Under the pieces are notes generated by a model. It did not search any database. It was not told the origin of the DNA and saw only the letters and a program-made list of their open reading frames with translations. From Phoronis pallida (taxonomy: Eukaryota > Phoronida > Phoronidae): a stretch of 10,512 nucleotides of DNA. Position numbers and translations under genes: made by a program. Positions 1 through 7,262 of this stretch are shown in pieces. The stretch lies in contig JAOXYC010235460.1 in assembly GCA_028565715.1 (NCBI GenBank), forward strand, positions 1 to 10,512, written 5' to 3'. Position 1 is the stretch's first letter. Each line of letters opens with the position of its first letter.

Positions 1-73
1 AACGGTCAATGTCAGTGTCGATGTCCAGACTACCTGGGAGGTGCAACGTGCGACCAGATTATATCAGATGCAG
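1..73 (+). CDS. Exon: C-terminal end of an EGF-like domain (partial at left edge)
   Basis: The exon is open from base 1 in frame 1. It reads NGQCQCRCPDYLGGATCDQ and then IISDA. The C-x-C-x8-C spacing with GG before the last Cys is the usual end of an EGF-like domain. The donor is CAG|GTAGGA and the exon ends in phase 1. The acceptor and the first half of the EGF lie left of the window. Confidence 0.85.
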
Positions 74-3000
74 GTAGGAGACTTATATTGTATATATTTA
101 ATGTTCCGATACATACCAACCTTCTTTACATATTGTCATTGTTTGAAAATTTGAGTTTACTTGTGGCAAAAACTTCTTTTAACAACCAGACTGACAGGTG
201 GCTGCATTGAGCCTAGGTGAACTAGAACCCCAAAACCACCTATATGAGATGACATGAGGTACCTCACAACTTGTACAACTGAGCGTCTGGCATGCGATAT
301 TGACATTGTTGTTAGCATTCCTTTGCCAGCAAGATGGCGTCTTCCTGCCTTGAACTACCTTCAACTCTTTGACACTTGAGTTTACCAGTGCGTAGAGAGA
401 TAGGTATCTACTACATTTCCATATATATACTGGATGTTCAACTTTAAAAATAATAAATTCTCATGACGTGAGCCCTCAACTCTTACTTTTGGTAGTCCAA
501 TGCATTTATGGAGTGACGCGATATTTGAAAATATCAAATCTTTCAGGCTGTGGCGGTTCCTTCACTTTCACGAGTATTGGAGAGAGTATGACAATATCTA
601 TCAATAACACACCGGAAGCAGATACCAGAACATGTGTGTACTTCGTCAAGGTACGCATGTGCTTTCATTTGTGTTAATATTTAAATTTCAAACTAAGTGT
701 ACATAACTATTTATAAAGCACGAAAATTTGTTAGAGAAGTTGACGACGTATCTCTGCATGTACACAAGGTGTAAGAGTTCTACATACTTTTGTAGGCCTA
801 ACATAAGTTGTGAAGAATTGTTTGCTATACTTGTTTCTCATATGATTGGCCCACGTAAGCCTATGTAATATTTCATTTCTGCTTCTTACACCACCTGGTT
901 TATTTCTTACATGGGCTGATTAGAATGGTTGAATTTGACGTCAGATAGGAAGATATTTTTTACACTCGGCACGCTTTCTTGTTAAAGCTTGGTTCTTGTA
1001 ATATACTGAGCGAGCCGCTTATAAGAAACATCATCCCAAATGACGTCATGATTGAAAATAAAAAAATACAACATAAGATGTTTCCTCGTTCTATAGGGTC
1101 TTCCTGGCAAAGTAGTAAAAGTACATCCATCCACGTTTGACATGGGAATTCTTGACAACGCCCAGAACCCTCAGAACACCTTGGAGATACGGTCTAACCT
1201 CATAGGACAGACAGGGCTGCAATACGGAGGTCGAACTATATTCCGCGATGTTTTCACTCAACAAACTGACAACATCATGATGATTTATCGTGAGGAAGAC
1301 AACGGGGCTGCGGGAACGGTGCAAGCAACACTTGAAGTGACCGCCACGGATGAGAATGGTAAGTACCTTGTGATTTATGTATCACGATCAGGCTTCATCT
1401 GTAGCTGTTTGGTGAAAAGTAAGGAGACAATATTTAGTGCAAACTTGAGGCTAGAGTGTAATGTTTGACATCCAGGTCACGTGATTACATGTCGTCAAAA
1501 TTTGGGGCGTTTTTTAGCCGCCCATCTGTCCTGAGATTACAGTTTTTTGTATTTTCATTTCTATTATTTAAAAAATGGCCTTTACTCTCATTATGTTTTT
1601 TTTTTCTGGATACATAGCTCGTCGGTCGGACTGGAACGATCATAAATACATTTTCATACTCATCCGCGCTTTTTAGCAAATGCACATTTATTTTAGAACA
1701 TAAATGTATATAACCACGTTAGCATGTTTGATGAGTGATAATCTTGATTTATTTCCTTATATAGATCCATGTCAATCCGATCCATGTTTTTACGGGGCGA
1801 CCTGTGTGTATAGTCACTCCACCGGAAGTCACGTGTGTTTATGTCCACCAAACTACACTGGTAATGACTGCAGTCAACTCAGTACGTATTTTAGGAGATT
1901 TTGATTACATAACTATTTAATTTTTATGATGATGTTATGCCTTTTTAATTTGGTTATATCAGGTACCGATGGACGATCCTACGCTCTATGGCTAACATCT
2001 GTGCCAAGATTCATCAAACCTTGTTTTAACAATTTAAAAATTGATTACGCACTTTTACAAGTTCTAAATAAATTCAAACAATTACAACACAAAAAAGCTC
2101 ATTGTCCACGAGGTATTCATGTTGTCTTTGAATGAGTTTGGAACTTGAGTTAGATGCATGTTACCCACAAAAATACTCCAGTGTGTAAAGAAGTGGATTT
2201 ATAGTATTTTCAAGAATCAATCTGATGTGTGTTATAATCGAACTCTGAACCTTCCTATGTACTCCCAAATAGGTTCTACTGACACACTAACAGACGATTT
2301 CGAGAACTCGTGGTTTCCGCTCATGTGGAATGTAGAGGGGGATGATTTTGATTGGACAAGGCATCGGGTAAGTTATTGTCAGACTGCATGTTTGAAGGTC
2401 TAGACTTTATTTTATTTATTCAGCCATAAAACACAATCGAAGGAAACACATTATAGGCTAGGAGACCATCAACAGGCTGGGTACAGCTTGGATATTGGCC
2501 ACCAATCTTTTAAGTATGGTGACCAAGCAACATCCAATATGTATGAGCAATGTGTTGCGCCATCTTAGCGTTCTTTCTTTGACATGCTAACAACATTTGT
2601 TCACATTGCCCTGTCACGCGATGTAGGCCTACCACCTGGACGCTGTTTTGTTCAGGATCTTTGAAACGTGACGACAATATTGACGGGTTCTACCTAAATG
2701 TGTATTTGGCACAAGGTGATTTTTTCTTAACCTCTGGAAACATATGATGACATATTATGTACCACATTTGACATTGTGTCCTAGATCGGTTTTGATTTAT
2801 TTAGGATATTTCGATAAAGTAATAAAAAGTATCCAATTAAAAGGGAACGACGTCATCTAGCGGAACTGGGCCGTCCCAAGGACATAATGGTTCGCCGAAC
2901 TATGTATACGCCGAAGCCTCGTTTCCAGTGAAGAAGGGCTATAAGGCTATTCTTGCGTCAACAGCCTACTTATGTAAGTAGTTCATCTATCATCTCATTA

Positions 3001-3872
3001 CCAAATTTTGAAATTCTCAACAACATGAAGTAAAGACAAAATGAAAGCAATTTCATATTTTTCATCAAACCTTACCTAGCTGTCAGTCTATAGATGTGAA
3101 ATTGTGTATATATCGTTGACTATTTCGGTTAAGACTTGCCGATCTTCGCCTTAACAACTATTAGCGCTCTCGTGGTTTAATTACGGAATGTCTTCTCTTT
3201 GTAATGTCGTATTCACTATATTCCGATCCTAGCGTTAGATGCTGATCGGTGCCTGTCGTTTGCCTATCACATGTACGGGACGAGTGTTGGTAGCCTGACA
3301 TTAGAACTGCACTATTCAGATGGGTCGCCGGTAGAGGTGCCATTCATGGTCGATACGAACCTTGGTGATCAGTGGATTACTGAATCAATTGACATCTCGG
3401 CAAGGCCTGGGGGCGTGGCAGTTATGGTAAATAGTTTTTTTTTAATTCAGTGCCATTTTTGTCATCGTGTCCAATTTTAGAATTCATGTTAATTCGATAA
3501 TTAGAATTCGTGTCAATTTTCGTTGGAGCACTAAAAACAATATCGTACTGGTTGCAGCTTCTATTGTAGGACATACATATTCGAATTTTGTAAACGATGT
3601 ATCACTCTTTAACCCAAACAGACACATTTTACAAGAGTTTTTCAAGTCCAATGGGACCTGTCAACAGAGTACGGAAAATGCTGAAAAAAGTTGTCACGGG
3701 CAAAAACAGTCCTTTTGTGTTTTGAACGTACATACTTTAAACTTTTCCATTGACATAAAGCCTAATTTTCCTTCAACAGCCAAAGTTTGTCTACACTCGT
3801 AATGGATATAAAGGCGACGTGGGACTTGATGACATCAGCACTTGGTTGGGACCATGTGAAACGATCATGTGA
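1..3872 (+). CDS. Secreted EGF / CUB-like / EGF / MAM modular protein, 3' part (spliced from 8 exons)
   Basis: Joining 1-73, 547-650, 1097-1358, 1765-1881, 2273-2367, 2844-2973, 3233-3426 and 3780-3872 gives one open frame of 355 residues ending in TGA. All introns are GT-AG and every phase matches. Domains in order (fragment numbering): end of an EGF (4-18), CUB-like domain (about 25-143), complete EGF (147-184) and complete MAM (about 193-352). MAM hallmarks are DDFDWTRHRG, SSSGTGPS, YAEAS, RCLSFAYHMYG and GDVGLDDI. These modules act outside the cell in adhesion, oligomerisation and substrate binding. An EGF followed by a CUB is typical of the C-terminal arm of astacin zinc proteases, so an astacin catalytic domain may lie upstream; this is inference because none is visible here. 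A non-enzymatic matrix or receptor protein is the alternative. No transmembrane segment follows the MAM, so the product is probably secreted. Gene structure is certain; family identity is not. Confidence 0.9.
74..546 (+). other. Intron 1, with a possible interspersed repeat
   Basis: This is a GT-AG intron of 473 bp. No coding potential fits the flanking phases. Bases about 290-345 resemble the reverse complement of about 2555-2620 in intron 5, sharing TTGTTAGCAT and AAGATGGCG in the same order. That suggests two old copies of one dispersed repeat. Confidence 0.75.
547..650 (+). CDS. Exon: first part of the CUB-like domain
   Basis: The acceptor is TTTCAG|GC, and the split codon makes Gly before CGGSFTFTS. 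It encodes residues 25-59, with Cys26 in the CGG start motif and Cys54 in TRTCVYFVK, the normal first disulfide pair of a CUB domain. NNT at 44-46 is a possible N-glycosylation site, weakened by the following Pro. The exon ends in phase 0 at AAG|GTACGC. Confidence 0.88.
651..1096 (+). other. Intron 2, carrying two TGACGTCA octamers
   Basis: This is a 446-bp AT-rich intron. It contains two perfect TGACGTCA palindromes (936-943 and 1041-1048), which match the CREB/ATF consensus. A GTAGGCCTA-type motif occurs near 793. Nothing else is identifiable. Confidence 0.75.
1097..1358 (+). CDS. Exon: main part of the CUB-like domain
   Basis: The acceptor is CTATAG|GGT (phase 0) and the donor AATG|GTAAGT (phase 1). 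It encodes residues 60-146. The pattern of beta strands fits a CUB fold: VVKVHPSTFDMG, then TLEIRS, then TIFRDVFTQQTDNIMMIYRE, then VQATLEVTA. No cysteine occurs in this exon, so the second CUB disulfide is absent. The frame stays open past the donor to about 1468, but the consensus donor and the in-phase EGF exon downstream set the end at 1358. Confidence 0.87.
1359..1764 (+). other. Intron 3
   Basis: This is a 406-bp GT-AG intron, AT-rich with a poly-T run near 1596-1608. I see no further feature. Confidence 0.75.
1765..1881 (+). CDS. Exon: complete EGF-like domain
   Basis: One exon carries one whole EGF, bounded by phase-1 introns on both sides, which is the classic shuffling module. Residues 147-185 hold six cysteines (149, 154, 160, 171, 173, 182). 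The pattern is C-x4-C-x5-C-x10-C-x-C-x8-C, ending CPPNYTGNDC. NYT (176-178) is an N-glycosylation sequon. The calcium-binding D-x-D/N-E start is absent. Confidence 0.92.
1882..2272 (+). other. Intron 4
   Basis: This is a 391-bp GT-AG intron. A second AG at 1962-1963 opens a frame compatible with the upstream phase that runs to a TGA at 2133-2135. It has no domain signature and no donor, so I treat it as intronic. Confidence 0.7.
2273..2367 (+). CDS. Exon: start of the MAM domain
   Basis: The acceptor is CAAATAG|GT (split Ser codon) and the donor CGG|GTAAGT (phase 0). It encodes residues 186-217, with DDFENSW and then DDFDWTRHR, the highly conserved MAM opening. The positions that are normally Cys in the C-D-F-E and L-C-x-W motifs are Asp193 and Met203. 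Confidence 0.92.
2368..2843 (+). other. Intron 5, with a possible interspersed repeat
   Basis: This is a 476-bp intron. Bases about 2555-2620 resemble the reverse complement of part of intron 1, and GTAGGCCTA occurs near 2623. The acceptor at 2842-2843 has a poor polypyrimidine tract, but its position is forced by phase and by MAM homology. Confidence 0.7.
2844..2973 (+). CDS. Exon: MAM domain, second segment
   Basis: It is in phase 0 with the preceding exon. It encodes GTTSSSGTGPS, then NYVYAEAS, then GYKAILAST, all MAM consensus blocks. The donor is T|GTAAGT and the exon ends in phase 1 after residue 260. The weak acceptor (TTAAAAG|GGA) makes the first codons the least certain part, though homology strongly supports them. 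Confidence 0.9.
2974..3232 (+). other. Intron 6
   Basis: This is a 259-bp GT-AG intron, the shortest in the gene. No other feature is seen. Confidence 0.75.
3233..3426 (+). CDS. Exon: MAM domain, third segment
   Basis: It encodes residues 261-325, including RCLSFAYHMYG and SVGSLTLELHY, the MAM core. The donor is ATG|GTAAAT in phase 0. Two in-frame acceptors 6 nt apart are possible (exon starting at 3233 or 3239), which would change only two residues at the start (S-L-D versus Y). I chose the first. Confidence 0.9.
3427..3779 (+). other. Intron 7
   Basis: This is a 353-bp intron ending in a good acceptor (CTTCAACAG). Open frames crossing it have no recognisable content. The short pattern AATTCRTGTTAATT / AATTCGTGTCAATT recurs at about 3481-3518 as a small local duplication. 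Confidence 0.7.
3780..3872 (+). CDS. Terminal exon: end of the MAM domain and stop codon
   Basis: It encodes residues 326-355. PKFVYTRNGYKGDVGLDDI matches the closing MAM block, Cys351 is the last conserved MAM cysteine, and only four residues follow before TGA at 3870-3872. The 3' UTR begins at 3873. The only hexamers resembling a poly(A) signal are ATTAAA copies from 4039 on, inside the foldback repeat, so the transcript end is unclear. Confidence 0.92.
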   Translation, partial: PKFVYTRNGYKGDVGLDDISTWLGPCETIM

Positions 3873-4017
3873 ACACATATAATAGTCCTCGATGGTGCAT
3901 ACACGACAAGACATATCACCAGAAGACATGACGGAATATATCTGTTTTGAATAATATATATTGTGTTGAGTATGATACAAATTTAATAATAACAATATAA
4001 ATTGATGGTAATACATA

Positions 4018-4031
4018 ATTCTTAATTTCAT
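4018..4031 (+). repeat. 14-bp direct repeat, left copy (partner at 4268-4281)
   Basis: attcttaatttcat is identical at 4018-4031 and 4268-4281. It brackets the first foldback element, with its left copy overlapping the edge of the left arm. It may be a target-site duplication or a by-product of a local duplication. Confidence 0.6.
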
Positions 4032-4235
4032 AAAATACATTAAAATGTCCACTCTGGAGCTGACGTAAAGATATTAAAACTATTAAATGCCCGAGCTTTC
4101 GAAATTTATTCTTCATCAGAGGATAGTTCTATATCCTCTGAAGAAGAATACATTTCGAAAGCTAGGGATTTTAATAGTTTTAATATCTTTACGTCAGCTC
4201 CTGAGTGGACATTTTAATGTATTTTATGATTTTAA
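4022..4235. repeat. Near-perfect hairpin (foldback element) with about 100-bp arms
   Basis: Positions pair with a constant sum of 8257, so the arms are collinear with no gap. The left arm 4028-4124 and right arm 4133-4229 match at about 91 of 97 positions, with an 8-base loop at 4125-4132. The outermost matching block is TTAA on each side (4022-4025 and 4232-4235), separated from the main arms by two mismatches. The sequence attcttaatttcat occurs directly repeated at 4018-4031 and 4268-4281 around the element. A non-autonomous foldback transposon or inverted pair of terminal repeats is likely; the family is not recognised. Confidence 0.9.
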
Positions 4236-4267
4236 CGCTGGCGATCGGTCATTATATTACTATGGAT

Positions 4268-4281
4268 ATTCTTAATTTCAT
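4268..4281 (+). repeat. 14-bp direct repeat, right copy (partner at 4018-4031)
   Basis: This is an exact copy of the sequence at 4018-4031, lying between the first and second foldback elements. Confidence 0.6.
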
Positions 4282-4311
4282 TTAGTTATTTGTTACACTT
4301 TTAATTTTCAC

Positions 4312-4753
4312 ATAGTAAACGAGTTGAAAGACACATTCAATACAAGCACATCGTGCGAGTTTCCACGGTGTGTAGACCATTCATAAATGGGTTCTCGAAT
4401 TCGATAGACAAAGACTCTTGAACTTTCAAGTATGTCCACGCTCGACACAGCGTATTTTGTTATTAATACAATGCATTGGCGCGAACGTTGTGCCTTGGGC
4501 ATGTAGGCATATAGTCAATGGTTGACTTATCAGGTCTAATCAGGTCCTATATTACATTATTTTGAGGATACTCATGCCGAAAACTTTCGCGCCAATGCAT
4601 TGTAGATAACACCAAAATACGCTGTGGCTGTGTTGAGCGTGGACACGATTTGAAAGCTCTCTAGTCTTTGTTAATATACATGTAGTTCAACACACCGGGG
4701 AAAATCGCACCATGTGCTAATATTGAATATATGTCTTTTGTTTCGTTTACTAT
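4312..4753. mobile_element. MITE-like inverted-repeat element, about 442 bp, bounded by TA
   Basis: The left arm (about 4312-4495) and right arm (about 4573-4753) are inverted copies with roughly 75-80 percent identity by eye and small indels. Shared landmarks are ATAGTAAACGA at the outer ends, TTCAATA, AGCACAT, CGGTGTGT, GTCCACGCTC, ACAGCGTATTTTG and CAATGCATTGGCGCGAA. A TA sits at both outer edges (4313-4314 and 4751-4752), as expected for a TA target duplication of the Tc1/mariner type. The centre (about 4496-4572) is unique and has no reading frame. The arms are long and diverged, so this is an old non-autonomous copy. The superfamily is inference. Confidence 0.8.
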
Positions 4754-4938
4754 AAGTGCGAACCGAAATGGTTTCCAAATATCCAGATCGCTTCATTATT
4801 TCCTTCGTCTTTAGACAGTGACGACAAAAGACTTAACCATTCGTTACTTTACCAGTTTATCATCAGTGTCAAATCATCCTTTTAAACACTTGCACCGTCT
4901 TCCTTCTTCATCCGGGTAATTTGTACAAGACATGCCCG

Positions 4939-5730
4939 TTATTGCACGTCTGTAGAGCCAAGAAAACTATCAAAAGCTTTGTCAAAATCCCCATCCACCA
5001 TTTCATCAATTTTCAGCTCCAGATAAGTCTTCATATTCATGAAACTATTGTCCTCTTTCTGCTCACAACCATCTTCCGTCATGCGCACTTCCGCTAGGAC
5101 AGATTTGCTTCTATAATCTGGAGATATTGGCGTTTTGGGTTTTGAAAATGAATCGGCAGCTAGTTCCAGGAGATCGTCATCATGGGCGTCGGATGCGAGC
5201 AACTTCTCAACCAAATCTTCACTTTCTTCACTGGATGAGAACGGAATCCGAATTTTCTCTTCGACTTTCGGGGTTTCCCGTAGGAATGCAAATTCGTTTC
5301 CAAGAACATAACCTTTAACCTTTTCGCTCTTACCAGTAACAGGAGGCATATCTAAGATGTACTCAATCTCGTCGTCTAAACATCCGTAGTCTCCGCTGGG
5401 TGGCGCTGTTTCGTGTGATTTAGGATGGTTTGTACTATCAGTATCTACTGACTGATGTGAAGAGAGTTGTTCACTTAATTCCAATGTCATGTCATCGAGG
5501 CTGAAATCTCGTGCACTGTTTGGAGAGCTTGGCGTTATAGTACGAGATTCTCGCTCATCTAAGATAGGACTTAGAGATGATGGGTTCACTAAAGAGGCCG
5601 GATGTAGAAGAGAGGCCACGTCATTGGAGTTAGTTTCGGTATCTTTAATCCCAGAAGAACACGCAGTAGATGTTGAAGGAGTGAGTTCTGTAGAAGACTT
5701 TTCACAATTGTCGTCGGCATACCAAAACTC
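4939..5730 (-). CDS. Terminal exon of the unrecognised minus-strand gene
   Basis: This 792-bp exon begins after the strong acceptor TTTCTTTTTTCTATCGTAG, whose last three bases are an in-frame TAG. It reads EFWYADDNCEKSSTEL and continues to STDVQ and TAA. A reading that starts at the GTG near 5619 is only an internal part. The exon encodes 263 residues. It has three Cys (in DDNCEKS, TACSSG and YGCLDD) plus one in DGCEQ, and many Ser/Asp/Glu clusters typical of CK2 sites. Confidence 0.85.
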   Translation of the reverse strand, partial: EFWYADDNCEKSSTELTPSTSTACSSGIKDTETNSNDVASLLHPASLVNPSSLSPILDERESRTITPSSPNSARDFSLDDMTLELSEQLSSHQSVDTDSTNHPKSHETAPPSGDYGCLDDEIEYILDMPPVTGKSEKVKGYVLGNEFAFLRETPKVEEKIRIPFSSSEESEDLVEKLLASDAHDDDLLELAADSFSKPKTPISPDYRSKSVLAEVRMTEDGCEQKEDNSFMNMKTYLELKIDEMVDGDFDKAFDSFLGSTDVQ

Positions 5731-6918
5731 CTACGATAGAAAAAAGAAATTAAACACAATCTTGAACCAAAAAACGAAGTCGCCATAAGTGGAACTTGTA
5801 TTTGTAGTAACTGTGCAGCTTATGACGTTATAAACATACACTGACTTAGACTGTTGAATTTGTCTGAAACGCTATTGTCTCTTCAGTTGTCAATGGTGTC
5901 ATAAGGATATCTCCGCACTTCCTTACCCAAGAGACACTCCTGAAATTAACATTGCACTGTCTCAAACTATCACAGGAAACGATTCCCGCTGAAATGTATG
6001 CCCGTCTAACCAATACGAAGCTAAGTAAGAGTAGTTATCGATAACATGACACATTTGGTAGTTTGAAGCGACTATTCAATTTCCGGAATAACGATGATTT
6101 GTTTAAATGCTGTCTAGCTATGGTTTGAATGAAAGAAGAATGTACATTAAAGAGTTAGAACCGATACCTTGATATATTGATTGTCGTAAAAATAAACATT
6201 CGTGTGTTTGTTCGATCATATTATATATGTTTATTTTACTAAACGCATTAATGAGATATTTCGGAATATCTATCTTAACACAGTGCAATACGAACATATA
6301 AAGGCAGTCGGATCTAAATTTAAACGTAGACACAAGTTATGGTCGCACTGGATAAGAAGAACGAATGATAATGAATAACTAAATTAGATTATTTTTTAAA
6401 AAGTTGATTTAATTTATTTCCAATACAATATATTCCTAACATACTCAAATTGAATGGCGTTTAGAGATCTGTATGTACAATGACTTAGATGCTGACACCG
6501 ATAGACTTTTCGAGATTATGAAAAAGTAAATCTCAGAATTGTGAGTGCAAAACACACAAGTCGTGTTCAATGAAATTTATATTGCTGGCTCCCACAGTAG
6601 CGGTTTCTTTAACCCTTTGAGAGCCTCCCCAACTTACATCTTCGATAAGATATTTATTCTATAAATACATGTATCATTATGGTAATTTTAAATTGTAAAT
6701 ATGTTCTTTGGAAGGAAATAGTTTATGTGCATTCATTCATTTAAGGAGTCTTTTAAGAAGATATGTGTATACATGAGTTAATTTGTTACCTCTTCCCAGC
6801 GCTTCCTCTCTTTACTCAACTGTAGCCAACTGAATATTCCAGGTTTCTTCGTCTTCCGTTCAGTTTGTACGGGAGCTGTCGCCAGCAAAGCTTGACTGTT
6901 ATAGCGACTCAATGCGTT
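4939..6918 (-). CDS. Unrecognised intracellular-type protein, C-terminal part (spliced)
   Basis: Joining 6918-6790 and 5730-4939 on the minus strand gives 306 residues in one frame, ending in TAA at 4941-4939. Both junctions are phase 0. The N-terminal 43 residues are basic (ERKTKKPGIFSWLQLSKERK) and run into RWEEEFWYADDN across the splice. The rest is rich in Ser, Thr, Asp and Glu, with acidic blocks such as LDDEIEYILDMPPV, SSSEESEDLVEKLL and ELKIDEMVDGDFDKAFDSFL. No signal peptide, membrane segment, zinc finger or enzyme motif is visible. It looks like a mostly disordered cytoplasmic or nuclear protein, or the tail of a larger one. I do not recognise the family. The gene converges on the MAM gene and diverges from the GT31 gene. 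Its 5' end is not established. Confidence 0.8.
5731..6789 (-). other. Intron of the unrecognised minus-strand gene
   Basis: This is a 1059-bp AT-rich phase-0 intron. Donor and acceptor are GAG|GTAAC and CGTAG|GAG in minus-strand reading. A possible cassette at 5927-5988 has good splice sites but does not keep the frame. No other feature is seen. Confidence 0.75.
6790..6918 (-). CDS. Internal exon of the unrecognised minus-strand gene
   Basis: This 129-bp exon (43 codons) has phase 0 at both ends. The acceptor is TTTTCGTTTCAG|AAC with a good pyrimidine tract, and the donor is GAG|GTAACA. It encodes NALSRYNSQALLATAPVQ, then a basic stretch, then FSWLQLSKERKRWEE. The GC content is higher than that of the flanking DNA. 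The open frame continues upstream of the acceptor to about 6975, but that part looks intronic. Confidence 0.75.
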
Positions 6919-7227
6919 CTGAAACGAAAACAGAGAAGATTGAACATTGGTGTGTTCGGGTAACATTCGGAACACCTCGGGTAGTCCGGAGCGGGTTTAC
7001 CTAGCAGCACAAGGTTGCGCGGTGTTCCGTTTGTTTGGGTATAATTAAACCTCCTGCATACATGTAAGACATTTCGTCGACTTAGTTCAAGGGTTTTCGG
7101 AAAATGATCCGAAGTAAACATAGACACAAAAGACTTTTTTCAACAACGGGCTGTAGTTCAAATGAGTCAAATCGATACCGTGGGGACTGGAATTAAACAC
7201 AGCAAAACCACAGCAGGCTGAAATATG

Positions 7228-7262
7228 AATTGAATTGAAATATACTTTTATTTCATTCAAAA
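7228..7262. repeat. Short imperfect palindrome, possible 3' end of a minus-strand transcript or retroelement
   Basis: TTGAATTGAAATA and TTATTTCATTCAA face each other across a few bases. Read on the minus strand this gives GAATGAAATAAAAGT followed by repeated AATTC, which looks like a poly(A)-signal-bearing tail. It lies inside a presumed intron of the minus-strand gene, so a decayed element insertion is possible. Confidence 0.35.

Larger units (their letters stand above)
3873..4938. other. Region between two convergent genes: 3' UTRs and two foldback repeats
   Basis: The + strand gene stops at 3872 and the - strand gene stops at 4939, so this 1.07-kb stretch contains both 3' ends. It holds two separate inverted-repeat elements (4022-4235 and 4312-4753) and a 14-bp direct repeat (4018-4031 and 4268-4281). 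No canonical AATAAA is clear on either strand near the stops. Bases 4754-4938 are unremarkable and probably the 3' UTR of the minus-strand gene. Confidence 0.8.

Noticed and set aside
1926-2135. Frame behind an alternative acceptor at 1962-1963 that joins in phase to the EGF exon
   Set aside because: It ends at TGA 2133-2135 without any domain signature, is AT/Lys-rich like intron, and the next exon (2273) continues a perfect MAM.
3467-3802. Open frame across intron 7 into the last MAM exon
   Set aside because: It is in a different frame from the MAM and has no recognisable content.
3916-4275. Open frames 3916-4116 (-) and 4087-4275 (+) that share similar peptides
   Set aside because: The similarity comes only from the inverted repeat; both are AT-rich translations of the hairpin arms.
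5589-5786. Open frames on either strand overlapping the minus-strand terminal exon (also 5127-5318 and 5489-5788 on +)
   Set aside because: They are shadows of the spliced minus-strand coding exon, which has proper splice sites and phase.
5927-5988. Possible cassette exon on the minus strand (CATTTCAG acceptor, TTGG|GTAAGG donor)
   Set aside because: It is 62 nt and would break the phase-0 join between the flanking exons; its stop-free frame does not match.
6909-7127. Minus-strand frame of 72 residues with a donor-like GTAAAC near 7000
   Set aside because: Its phase at that donor leads to an early stop in the 6918 exon, and the sequence shows no recognisable motif.
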